NCBI GenBank assembly: GCA_019112875.1
Contig: DXIO01000128.1
Coordinates: forward strand, 1 to 37,336
Reading direction: 5' to 3'
From: Candidatus Aquabacterium excrementipullorum
Lineage (GTDB): Bacteria; Pseudomonadota; Gammaproteobacteria; Burkholderiales; Burkholderiaceae_C
Length of the DNA stretch: 37,336 nt
Positions 19,396-27,969 of this stretch are shown one piece after another. The notes below the pieces were generated by a model that had not been told where the DNA came from, made no database searches, and saw only the letters and a program-made list of their open reading frames with translations. The position numbers were made by a program, and so were the translations under genes. The number at the start of each line of letters is the position of its first letter. The stretch's first letter is position 1.

Positions 19396-20070
19396 ATGAC
19401 TGCTGTGTCCATTGCCGATGCACTGGCCTGGGCAGATCCGTGGCTCGCGCCATGGTGGACGGCCTGGGGCGTGCCGGTAAGCCGGCTCGAGGCCTGGGCC
19501 TGCGTGCTGTCCGTGGCCATGGTGATCTTCAACCTGCGCGTGAACCCCCTGGGCTGGCCGCTGGCCATCGTCAGTTCGCTGCTGTATGGCGTGCTGTTCG
19601 CGCGCAGCAAGCTGTATGGCGAGGCCTCGCTGCAGCTGGTCTTCGTGGCACTGGCCTTGTGGGGCTGGTGGCAGTGGCTGCGCGGCACGGACGAGCACGA
19701 ACACCGCCTGCAAGTGCGCACCCTGAGTGCGCGCGGTCGCTGGCAGGCCGTGCTGATCACCTTGTTGCTGTGGCCCTTGATCGGCGTGCTGCTGCACAAG
19801 ATCACCGATTCGGACGTGCCTTACTGGGATGCGCTGCCCACCGCCGGCAGCCTGGTCGGGCAATGGCTGCTCGGCCGCAAATGGGTGGAGAACTGGCCCT
19901 GCTGGGTGGCGGTCAACCTGGTCAGCATGATGCTGTTCGCGCACAAGCAACTGTGGCTCACCGTGGGCCTGTATGGCCTGTTCGCCGTGCTGGCGGCCTG
20001 GGGCTGGTGGCAGTGGCGAGGCATCGTGCGTGGGCAGATCCCACCTCGGCACGCGCTGAGCGGACTTTGA
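19396..20070 (+). CDS. pnuC: Nicotinamide riboside/mononucleotide transporter PnuC
   Basis: An inner-membrane facilitator that takes up NAD precursors; trapping depends on a kinase inside. The 224 residues form about seven hydrophobic segments. They include the family-typical NLRVNPLGWPLAIVSSLLYG near residues 47-66, the aromatic ALWGWWQWLRG near 92-102, LVGQWLLGRKWVENWPCWV near 155-173, and a second WGWWQWRG near the end. Start ATG at 19396. The NadR-like kinase gene begins 24 bases downstream on the same strand, which supports a nicotinamide riboside uptake and phosphorylation unit. Confidence 0.93.
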   Translation: MTAVSIADALAWADPWLAPWWTAWGVPVSRLEAWACVLSVAMVIFNLRVNPLGWPLAIVSSLLYGVLFARSKLYGEASLQLVFVALALWGWWQWLRGTDEHEHRLQVRTLSARGRWQAVLITLLLWPLIGVLLHKITDSDVPYWDALPTAGSLVGQWLLGRKWVENWPCWVAVNLVSMMLFAHKQLWLTVGLYGLFAVLAAWGWWQWRGIVRGQIPPRHALSGL

Positions 20071-20094
20071 GTCGCTGTCACCGAGAGACTTGCC

Positions 20095-20745
20095 TTGAGC
20101 CAAGCGGGCCGGATCATCACCATCACCGGTGCGGAGAGCACGGGCAAGACCACGCTGGTGCGCGAGCTGACGCGCATCCTGCAAAGCCGTGGTCTGAAGG
20201 CCATGATGGTGGGCGAGGCCCTGCGCGATTTCTGCGACGAGCACGGCCGCACGCCACGTGTGGATGAGCAGCAGGCCATCGCGCGCGAGCAGACGCGCCG
20301 GATCGCCAAGGCCGCGCTGGACAACGACGTGGTGCTGGCCGATACGTCCGCCCTGACGATCGCCGTCTACAGCGACTACATCTTCGCCGACACCAGCTTG
20401 TATGCCGAAGCTGAGCAAGACCACGCCCAGGCCGCGATGACGCTGCTGACCGCGCTGGATTTGCCCTGGGTGGAGGACGGCATCATCCGCGACGGCCCGC
20501 ATGTGCGCGAGCCCGTGGATGCCTTGATCCGCCGAGCCCTGGCGCGCTCCGGTGCGCCTTATGCCGTGGTGAGCGGACAGGGCATCGGCCGCATCGAACG
20601 GGCGCTTTCGGTGATCGAAAGTGTGCTGGATGCGCCTGCGCGGCAGGTTCGCCTGGCATCCGGTGGTGGCCGTTGGAAGTGGTTCTGCGAAAACTGCGAC
20701 GACGGCGAGTGCGAGCAGCACTGGCTGCCGCGCGCATCGACCTGA
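20095..20745 (+). CDS. NadR-like AAA ATPase/kinase (predicted nicotinamide riboside kinase)
   Basis: Predicted to phosphorylate nicotinamide riboside imported by PnuC. The 216-residue protein has a P-loop (ITITGAESTGKTT, residues 8-20) and then the NadR kinase-type segments: EALRDFCDEHGRTP, ADTSALTIAVYSDYIF and the Asp-containing DGIIRDGPHVRE. It lacks the N-terminal helix-turn-helix and adenylyltransferase domains of enteric NadR, so it is kinase-only. The C-terminal tail WFCENCDDGECEQHW holds three Cys and one His and may bind metal. The start is TTG at 20095, since no ATG lies close by in frame. It sits between pnuC and truC, with truC 11 bases after its stop. Confidence 0.85.
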   Translation: MSQAGRIITITGAESTGKTTLVRELTRILQSRGLKAMMVGEALRDFCDEHGRTPRVDEQQAIAREQTRRIAKAALDNDVVLADTSALTIAVYSDYIFADTSLYAEAEQDHAQAAMTLLTALDLPWVEDGIIRDGPHVREPVDALIRRALARSGAPYAVVSGQGIGRIERALSVIESVLDAPARQVRLASGGGRWKWFCENCDDGECEQHWLPRAST

Positions 20746-20756
20746 GCCACCACACC

Positions 20757-21503
20757 ATGGATGCGCACGAGCCCTTGCCGGTGCTGTGGCGCGACGAGCG
20801 CCTGGTGGCTGTGCACAAACCTTCCGGCTGGCTGGTGCACCGCACGGGCCTGGATGCGCACGAAACACGCTTCGTCGTGCAGACCTTGCGGGATCAGCTG
20901 GGCCAGCGCGTGCACCCCGTGCACCGGCTGGACAAGGGTACCTCCGGCGTGCTGCTGATGGCCCTGGATCCTGAGGCGGCGCGCGCGATGGCCCAGGCTT
21001 TCGAGGCGCGCCAGATCGACAAGGGCTATGTGGCCTTGGTGCGCGGCTGGATGCCCGATGAAGTCCGTGTCGATCACGCGCTCAAGCCCGACGATGCACC
21101 GGCCGATGCGCAGCCGCAGCCCGCTCTGACGGACTTCCTCTGCCTGCACCGCATAGAACTTCCCGAAGCGATGGACCCGCGTCATCCGACCACGCGTGTG
21201 TCGCTGGTCGAGGCGCGTCCGTTGACAGGCAGGCGACACCAGATCCGCCGCCATCTCAAGCACCTGTCACATCCCATCATCGGCGACGCCACGCATGGCA
21301 AGGGGCCGATCAACCGCTGGTGGGCGCAGCGGCTGGGTTTGCAGCGGCTGTGGTTGCATGCGTTCGAGTTGGGTTTCGAGCACCCGTTCACCATGGAGAA
21401 GCTTTGCATTCGATCGCCCTGGCAGCACGATGCGCAATGGTGTCACTTGATGAAATCGCTCGCCTTGCCTGAGTCGGTGGGATCTCACGCGTCGTCGCGA
21501 TGA
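20757..21503 (+). CDS. truC: tRNA pseudouridine synthase C (RluA family)
   Basis: Predicted to make pseudouridine at tRNA position 65. The 248 residues start with LWRDERLVAVHKPSGWLVH, followed by the catalytic motif HPVHRLDKGTSGVLL with Asp59, then the KGYVALVRGW segment and RPLTGRRHQIRRHLKHL, all typical of the RluA family. The short length without an S4 domain and the PSGWLVHR pattern fit TruC rather than RluC/RluD. Start ATG at 20757, 11 bases after the kinase stop; likely cotranscribed with pnuC and the kinase gene by position only. Confidence 0.9.
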   Translation: MDAHEPLPVLWRDERLVAVHKPSGWLVHRTGLDAHETRFVVQTLRDQLGQRVHPVHRLDKGTSGVLLMALDPEAARAMAQAFEARQIDKGYVALVRGWMPDEVRVDHALKPDDAPADAQPQPALTDFLCLHRIELPEAMDPRHPTTRVSLVEARPLTGRRHQIRRHLKHLSHPIIGDATHGKGPINRWWAQRLGLQRLWLHAFELGFEHPFTMEKLCIRSPWQHDAQWCHLMKSLALPESVGSHASSR

Positions 21504-21619
21504 ATCACTGAAAACCGTGGCAAAGGCCTGTTAATCCTCGCTTCAGCCTCTCAAGCCCACGCCGATACTGAACGGTAAGCCGTCGACTGGTCTGACGGTA
21601 CCTGAGGGTTTCGAGAACG

Positions 21620-24600
21620 ATGGCTTCGCTGATCACCAGTTTGTCTACCGCGCAGATCGCGTCGCTGTCGGCGAAGTCGATCGCGACCCTCGGCACGGAC
21701 GACTGGGCCGTGTTCTCCACCGCGCAGATCGCGGCCCTCACCACGAGCCAGATCGGCGCGCTGGGCACCACCGCGCTGCTGTCGCTGACACCCGCGCAGA
21801 TCGCGGCCTTCGAGACGACTGACATCCGCGTGTTCAACAGCGTGCAGATCCAGTCTCTGGGCGCCGCGCAGCTGGCGGCATTGACCACCAGCCAGGTCAA
21901 CGCCTTCACGACCACGCAGATCAAGGCGCTCACGACCACGCAGATCGCGTCGCTGGAAAGCGAAGAACTGCGCGCGCTGAACACCACGCAGGTGGCGGTG
22001 CTCAGCACCAGCCAGGTCGGTGTGCTGAGCACCACACAGATCGGCCAGATGGAAACGGCCGACATCCGCGCCATCAACACCACGTCGCTCAAGAGCCTGA
22101 GCACGGCCCAGATCGAAGCACTCGCGACCACACAAGTGCAGGCGTTGAGCACGGCTCAGGTCAAGGCGTTGGAGACAGTGCAGGTGCAGGCGCTCAAGAC
22201 GGAGCAGGTGGCCGCGCTGGTCACCTCTCAGGCCGGGGTGCTGACCAGCACGCAGGTGAGCGCCCTGGCCACGGCACAAGTGAGCGCCCTGAGCACGGGC
22301 AGTGTCGCCGCGCTGCAGACATCGTCGGTTCGTGGCCTGGGCACCGAGGCCGTGCAGGCGCTGAGCACCCATGCGGTGGCGGCCCTGACCACGGCACAGG
22401 CCGCGTCGCTGACCAGCACGCAGGTGGCGGGCCTGACCACCTCGCAGGTGAGCGCGCTGGAGACGGCGGATCTGCGCAGCGTCACCAGCACGGCCTTGCA
22501 GGCCCTGGGCACGCAGCAAGTCGCGGCGCTCGGCAGCAGCCAGGTGGCGGCTCTGACCACCGGTCAGGTCAAGGGCCTGGCGACGGAACAGGTGGCGGCC
22601 CTTGGTACGCAGCAGGTGGCAGCGCTGAACACCCAGCAGGTGGCCACGCTCAACAGCAGCCAGGCCTCGGCCCTGGTCACCCAGCAGGTGGCCGCACTGG
22701 AGACGCTGAACATCCGTTCGCTGGGCACCACGGCCCTCAAGGCCTTCAGCACCAGCCAGATCGAGGCCTTGAGCACGGCCCAGGTGGCCGCCCTGAACAC
22801 CGCGCACATCCGGGTGCTGGGAACCGAACAGATCGCGGCCCTGCAGACGCAGGACATCGCCGCGCTGACCACATCGCAGGTGGCGGTGCTGTCGAGCACG
22901 CAGCTGGCGGCACTGGGCACGGCGCAGATCGCCGCCTTTGAAACCGCCGATCTGGCGGCCTTGCAGACCGCCGCCTTGCGTGGTTGGGGCAGCGATGCCC
23001 TGCGCGCCTTGACCACGGCCGAGGTGGCCGCCCTGAGCTCCACGCAGGTGGCTTCGCTCAGCAGCAGCCAGGTGACCGGCCTGAGCACGGCCCAGGTGGC
23101 CGCGATGGAAACGGCCGATGTACGGGCCTTGTCCACCGCGGCCTTGCGGGCCATGAGCACGGCGCAGATCGAAGCGCTGACCTCGGCACAAGTGGCTGGC
23201 ATGGGCAGCGCGCAGATCAAGGCGCTGACCACGGCCCAGGTGGCCGCGCTCAGCACCGAGGACATCGTCGCGCTGAGCACGCTGCAGGCCGCCACCCTGG
23301 AAAGCGCCCAACTGGCCGCGCTGACCACGGCGCAAGTGGCCCAGTTGGAAACCGTGGACCTGCGGGCCCTGAGCACCGTGTCCATCCGAGGCTTCGGCTC
23401 GGCCCAGATCGAAGCGCTGACCACCAGCCAGGTGGCCGCCCTGACCACCGCGCAGATCAAGGCCTTGACCACGGCGCAGGTTGCCGCCATCGCCACCGAC
23501 GACGTGGTGGCAATGACCACCGGCCAGTTCGCGGCCTTGTCCAGCGCGCAGGTCAATGCCTTGAGCTCGGCGCAGATCGCCGTGCTGAGTTCGGCCGATT
23601 TCAATGCGATGGGCACCGCCGTGCTGCGCACCCTGGGCACGGCCGCCATCGCTGCCCTGAGCACCAGCCAGATCGTGGACCTGACCACCGCCCAGGCCGC
23701 GGCCTTGGGCAGCGACCAGTTGGCGGCCCTGAGCACCGCGCAGATCGCTGCGCTGGAAACCCGCGATGTGCAGGCCTTGTCCAGCAACGCTTTGAGAGGC
23801 CTGAGCATTGCGCAGCTCGATGCCTTGAGCACCGATCAGATCGCGGCGCTGAGCACACGCCAGATCGTGGGACTGAGCACCGCGCAGGTGGGAGGCTGGT
23901 CAACGGCGGATTTGAACGCCTTGAGCACCGCCCAGGCGGCGGCGCTGGGCAGCGCGCAGATCGCGGCTCTGAGCACCTCGCAGATCGCCAACCTGGAAAC
24001 TGCCGACCTGGCGGCCTGGTCCACGGCCAGCCTGAAGGGGCTTGGCACGGTGCAGATCGCTGCGCTTCACACGGAGCAGGTGGCCGCGATCACGACCACC
24101 CAGATCAAGGCCCTGGGTACGGCACAACTGGCCGCCTTGAGCACGGAGGACATCGTCGCCCTGGGTACGGCCCAGGTCGCCGCGCTGTCGAGCTCGCAAC
24201 TCAACAGCCTGAGCACCGCCCAGATCGCCGCCATCGAAACGACCGATCTGGCTGTGTTGGGCACGGCCGTCGTGCGTGCCTTGAGTACGGACGCCATCCA
24301 CGCGCTCAGCAGCGCGCAGATCGTGGCCTTGACGACCACGCAGGCTTCATCGCTCACGAGCACCCAGGTGGCCGCGCTGGACACGGCCCAGCTCAACATC
24401 CTGGAAACCCAGGATTTGCAAGCCTTGTCGACATCGGCGGTGCGTGCGCTGAGTGCAGCCCAGATCGAGTCATTCACGTCTGATCAGTTCAACGCGCTGA
24501 CCACACGCCAGGTCGGTGCGCTCAGCACCAGCCAGATCCAGGCGCTGACCACGGACCATGTGGTCGCCTTGAGCACCACGCAATTCTCCGCGCTGTCCAG

Positions 24601-27600
24601 CGCGCAGGTCGGTGCCTTCAGCACGGCCCAGGTCGCGGCCATCGAAACCGAAGACCTGCGCGTGCTGAGCACCAGCACCGTGCGCGCCCTCAGCGCCGAC
24701 CAGATCGATGCCCTGGGCAGCGCCCAACTGGCCGCGCTGACCACGGCCCAGCTCAACGCGCTCACCTCGACGCAGCTCGCGGCCCTGCAGGCCGACGACA
24801 TCGCCGCGTTCACCACCACGCAGTTCGCCGGCCTCTCGTCCACGCAGGTGGCCGCGCTGAGCGAAGACCAGGTGCTGGCCATCGAGACGGAAGACCTGGC
24901 CGCCATGGCCACGGCCGCCTTGCGCATGATGGGCACCAGCCAGTTTTCCAGCCTGAGCGCGGAGCAGATCGCGGCCTTGACCTCCGCCCAGGTCGGCGCG
25001 CTCACCTCCAGCCAGATCAAGGCATTGACGCTCGACCAGGTGGCCGCCATCGAAACCGTGGACCTGGCCGCCTTGAGTTCGTCCAACCTGCGCCAGATGA
25101 GCCTGGAGCAGATCGTGTCGCTCACCACGGCGCAGATCGCCGCGCTTGCTTCCGCCCAGCTCAACGGCCTGAGCAGCGCGCAGATCGCCTCCCTGTCGGC
25201 CGACAGCATCGTTGCGTTGACCACCGCCCAATTCGCGAACCTGGCCACCACGCAGGCCCAGGCCCTGACGGCCGAGCAGGTGGCCGCCATCGAGACAAGG
25301 GACCTGGCCCAACTGAGCACCTCGGCCATCCGCGTGCTCGGCAGTGACCAGATCGCCGCGCTCAGCGAGGCGCAAATCGTGGCGCTGACCTCCACGCAGA
25401 TCGCGGCCCTCGGGTCCACGCAGGTCCAAGCCCTGCGCGCCGAACAGATCGCCGCCATCGAGACGGACGACTTGGCCGCCTTGAGCTCGACCACGCTGCG
25501 CACCCTGAGCATCGAGCAACTCGACGCCTTCACCACGGCCCAGATCGCGGCCCTGGGCAATGAGCAGGTCAATGGCCTGAGCACGGCGCAGATCGCCTCG
25601 CTGTCTTATCCCAGCGTGATGGCCCTGAGCACGGCCCAGTTCGCGGCGCTCTCCAGCACGCAGGCACGCGCCCTGACCACCGAGCAGATCACGGTGCTGG
25701 AAACCCAGGACGTGGCCGCGCTGAACACCGTGGCGCTGCACGCCATGGGCACCGACCAGATCGCCGCGCTCACGCCCGCCCAGATCCTCGCGCTGGGCAC
25801 GCAGCAGATCGCGGCCCTGGGCTCCGAGCAGGTGAGGGCGCTCACGCCCGATCAGATTGCAGCCTTGGAAACCGAAGACCTGGCCACGCTGGGCACCGCC
25901 ATGCTGCGCGTGATGGGCACCGAGCAGATCGACGCCCTCAATGCCGACCAGATCGCCTCGCTGAGCGTGGCGCAGGTCAATGCACTGACCTCCACGCAGA
26001 TCGCTTCGCTGTCTTATGACGACGTCATCGCGCTGAGCACCTCGCACTTCGCGTCGCTGTCCAGCACGCAGATGCAGGCCTTCACCACCGAGCAGGTCAC
26101 CGTCATCGAAACGCAGGACATCGCCGCGCTCAACACCGCCGCCCTGGCCGTGCTGAGCACCGCCGCGATCGCCGTGTTGGGTGTGGAGCAGACGCAGGCT
26201 TTGAGCACGGCGCAGATCCATGCCTTGAACACCAGCCAGGTCAGCGCGCTCACGCAGGATCAGATCGCCAGCCTGGGTACCGATCAACTCGTCGCCCTGG
26301 GCACGCAGTCGGTGACCGTGTTCTCGAATGGCCAGCTCGACGCGCTGACCGCGGGGCAGGTCGCTTCTCTGTCGACTGGCCAGATCGCGGCTCTGGGCTC
26401 CGACCAGATCGCGGCCTTGCGCGCCGACCAGATCGGTGCCTTGGGCACGGCCCAGGTCGCGGTCCTCGGCTCTGGCCAGATCGCCGCGCTGGAACTCGAC
26501 GACATCGTCTCCCTGGGCACGGCGCAGGTCATCGCCCTGAGCACCGCGCAGTTCGGCTGGCTCAGCACCTCGCAGGTGTCCGTGTTCCAGGCCGACCAGC
26601 TCGCCGCGATGGAAACGCGCGATGTGCAGGCGCTGTCGTCCAGCCAGGTGCATGCCTTGTCGCTGGAGCAAGTCAACGCTTGGTCCACGGCCCAGCTCAC
26701 CGCCTTGTCTGGCGCCGGCATCAAGGGCCTGAGCGCCGATGTGATCGGCGGCTTCGGCAGCCACGAGATCGCCGCCTTGAGCACGGCGCAGGTGGCGGCC
26801 CTCACCACCGAGCAGATGTCGGTGCTCACGGTGAGCCACGTCTCGGCCATGAGTGCCGCGGACATCGCCGCGTTCTCCGTTGCCGGCACCGCCGCGCTGT
26901 CCACCGACGTGATCGCCTCGCTGAGCACGACGCAGTTCGCATCACTCAAGTACTCCAGCCTGCAGGCGCTCACGGTCGACCAGATCATGGCGATCAGCAC
27001 CGAAGACATCGCCGCCATGAGCGTGGTCCAGGCCAAGGCGTTCACGCCCGACCAGATCGTGGCCTTCACCACGATGCAGATCGCCGCCTTCGAGACGGCC
27101 GACCTGGCCGCCATGTCGATGACGCAGTCCAGCGCGTTCACGAACGAGCAGCTCAACGCGATGAGCAACGACCAGTTCTACGCGATGCAGTCGACCTCGC
27201 CCATCGTGCTGGACCTGAACTTCGACGGCGTGCACACCGTGGCCGCCAGCCATGGCGTGAACTTCGACCTGACGGCCACCGGCCGCACCAGCCAGGTGGG
27301 TTGGGCTTCGCCCACCGATGGCCTGCTGGTGATGGACCGCAACCACGACGGCCTGATCAACGATGGCTCCGAGCTGTTCGGTGCGGCCACGCGACTGGCT
27401 TCAGGCGCCCGCGCGGGCGATGGCTTCAACGCCTTGGCCGAGCAGGACAGCAACCACGACGGCAAGATCACCAGCGCCGACCTGCACTGGAAGGACCTGC
27501 AGGTGTGGGTGGACGCCAACCAGAACGGCGTGACCGACGCAGGCGAGCTCAAGTCACTGGACGAGTTGGGCATCACCTCGCTGAGCCTGCACGCCGAACG

Positions 27601-27931
27601 CGGCACCGCTTTGGACAACGGCAATCTGCTGGGTCTGGTGTCGAGCTACGAGACCAATGACGGCAAGCAGCACGAGATGACCGACGTGTGGTTCAGCAAG
27701 CACCGTGTAGAGACCAGCGATGTGCTGGCCGCACCGGCGCAGGATCTGTTCGGTGGCGCATCGTCCATCGCAGACCATGCCGCAACCACGGTTGCCGCGG
27801 CCCAGTCCAGCACGGCGCACGGGGACATCGCCAAAGCCGCAGCGGTGTCGTCGACCGATGGCTCCCTGCTGAGCGCCTCCACCCAGCGCCTGCTGGACGA
27901 GCAGCAGAACCCCAGCGCCCCGCTGATCTGA
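21620..27931 (+). CDS. Giant octapeptide-repeat protein with C-terminal calcium-loop domain
   Basis: A 2103-residue protein with three parts. Residues 1-7 are a short leader with no signal peptide. Residues 8-1857 are about 231 tandem octapeptides of the pattern L-(S/T)-T-x-Q-(I/V)-x-A. Residues 1858-2103 form a domain beginning PIVLDLNFDGV with EF-hand-like loops at 1906 (DRNHDGLINDGSE), 1943 (DSNHDGKITSAD) and 1965 (DANQNGVTDAGE). This C-terminal pattern is known from large secreted calcium-binding or RTX-related proteins, though no GGxGxD nonapeptides are seen. Some repeat proteins of this look are called heme utilization proteins in databases; I see no heme motif. Start ATG at 21620 with only a weak GAGGG site. 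There is no type I secretion gene in the window. The function is unknown; a surface or secreted solenoid is an inference. Confidence 0.85.
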   Translation: MASLITSLSTAQIASLSAKSIATLGTDDWAVFSTAQIAALTTSQIGALGTTALLSLTPAQIAAFETTDIRVFNSVQIQSLGAAQLAALTTSQVNAFTTTQIKALTTTQIASLESEELRALNTTQVAVLSTSQVGVLSTTQIGQMETADIRAINTTSLKSLSTAQIEALATTQVQALSTAQVKALETVQVQALKTEQVAALVTSQAGVLTSTQVSALATAQVSALSTGSVAALQTSSVRGLGTEAVQALSTHAVAALTTAQAASLTSTQVAGLTTSQVSALETADLRSVTSTALQALGTQQVAALGSSQVAALTTGQVKGLATEQVAALGTQQVAALNTQQVATLNSSQASALVTQQVAALETLNIRSLGTTALKAFSTSQIEALSTAQVAALNTAHIRVLGTEQIAALQTQDIAALTTSQVAVLSSTQLAALGTAQIAAFETADLAALQTAALRGWGSDALRALTTAEVAALSSTQVASLSSSQVTGLSTAQVAAMETADVRALSTAALRAMSTAQIEALTSAQVAGMGSAQIKALTTAQVAALSTEDIVALSTLQAATLESAQLAALTTAQVAQLETVDLRALSTVSIRGFGSAQIEALTTSQVAALTTAQIKALTTAQVAAIATDDVVAMTTGQFAALSSAQVNALSSAQIAVLSSADFNAMGTAVLRTLGTAAIAALSTSQIVDLTTAQAAALGSDQLAALSTAQIAALETRDVQALSSNALRGLSIAQLDALSTDQIAALSTRQIVGLSTAQVGGWSTADLNALSTAQAAALGSAQIAALSTSQIANLETADLAAWSTASLKGLGTVQIAALHTEQVAAITTTQIKALGTAQLAALSTEDIVALGTAQVAALSSSQLNSLSTAQIAAIETTDLAVLGTAVVRALSTDAIHALSSAQIVALTTTQASSLTSTQVAALDTAQLNILETQDLQALSTSAVRALSAAQIESFTSDQFNALTTRQVGALSTSQIQALTTDHVVALSTTQFSALSSAQVGAFSTAQVAAIETEDLRVLSTSTVRALSADQIDALGSAQLAALTTAQLNALTSTQLAALQADDIAAFTTTQFAGLSSTQVAALSEDQVLAIETEDLAAMATAALRMMGTSQFSSLSAEQIAALTSAQVGALTSSQIKALTLDQVAAIETVDLAALSSSNLRQMSLEQIVSLTTAQIAALASAQLNGLSSAQIASLSADSIVALTTAQFANLATTQAQALTAEQVAAIETRDLAQLSTSAIRVLGSDQIAALSEAQIVALTSTQIAALGSTQVQALRAEQIAAIETDDLAALSSTTLRTLSIEQLDAFTTAQIAALGNEQVNGLSTAQIASLSYPSVMALSTAQFAALSSTQARALTTEQITVLETQDVAALNTVALHAMGTDQIAALTPAQILALGTQQIAALGSEQVRALTPDQIAALETEDLATLGTAMLRVMGTEQIDALNADQIASLSVAQVNALTSTQIASLSYDDVIALSTSHFASLSSTQMQAFTTEQVTVIETQDIAALNTAALAVLSTAAIAVLGVEQTQALSTAQIHALNTSQVSALTQDQIASLGTDQLVALGTQSVTVFSNGQLDALTAGQVASLSTGQIAALGSDQIAALRADQIGALGTAQVAVLGSGQIAALELDDIVSLGTAQVIALSTAQFGWLSTSQVSVFQADQLAAMETRDVQALSSSQVHALSLEQVNAWSTAQLTALSGAGIKGLSADVIGGFGSHEIAALSTAQVAALTTEQMSVLTVSHVSAMSAADIAAFSVAGTAALSTDVIASLSTTQFASLKYSSLQALTVDQIMAISTEDIAAMSVVQAKAFTPDQIVAFTTMQIAAFETADLAAMSMTQSSAFTNEQLNAMSNDQFYAMQSTSPIVLDLNFDGVHTVAASHGVNFDLTATGRTSQVGWASPTDGLLVMDRNHDGLINDGSELFGAATRLASGARAGDGFNALAEQDSNHDGKITSADLHWKDLQVWVDANQNGVTDAGELKSLDELGITSLSLHAERGTALDNGNLLGLVSSYETNDGKQHEMTDVWFSKHRVETSDVLAAPAQDLFGGASSIADHAATTVAAAQSSTAHGDIAKAAAVSSTDGSLLSASTQRLLDEQQNPSAPLI
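21641..27190 (+). repeat. Hierarchical 24-bp coding repeat (8-aa octads in 7/10-octad blocks)
   Basis: The 24-base unit runs in one phase throughout: every marker octad found differs from the previous one by a multiple of 24 bases. Marker octads of the type (L/I/M)-E-T-x-D-(L/I) start at 21641, 21809, 22049, 22289, 22457, 22697, 22937, 23105, 23345, 23585, 23753, 23993, 24233, 24401, 24641, 24881, 25049, 25289, 25457, 25697, 25865, 26105, 26273, 26609, 26849 and 27089; a few of these are degenerate. Spacing is 168, 240, 240 bases (five times), then 168, 240 (three times), then irregular. Copies differ in codons and residues, so this is not a recent array. Confidence 0.9.
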
Positions 27932-27945
27932 TCAACAAAGGCGCC

Positions 27946-27958
27946 TGGGCTCAGCCCA
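27946..27958. terminator. Short stem between convergent repeat gene and hslO
   Basis: TGGGC (27946-27950) and GCCCA (27954-27958) with a three-base loop lie in the 38-bp gap between two convergent stops. No U-tract is present; a weak candidate only. Confidence 0.3.
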
Positions 27959-27969
27959 ACATCTCAGGC

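Noticed and set aside
24470..26839. Long leftward open frames opposite the giant repeat gene (also 21551-23335)
   Set aside because: They stay open because the 24-base repeat keeps one codon pattern in phase on both strands. Their Arg/Gly/His/Gln content is typical of shadow frames.
21641..27190. CRISPR-like or satellite DNA repeat
   Set aside because: The period is 24 bases without spacers; units differ in bases but keep a protein pattern, and the frame is continuous, so it is a coding repeat.
21641..27190. Homology to ice-nucleation protein octapeptides
   Set aside because: Those use A-G-Y-G-S-T-x-T units; here the unit is L-S-T-x-Q-I-x-A with hydrophobic positions four apart. Only the hierarchical logic is similar.
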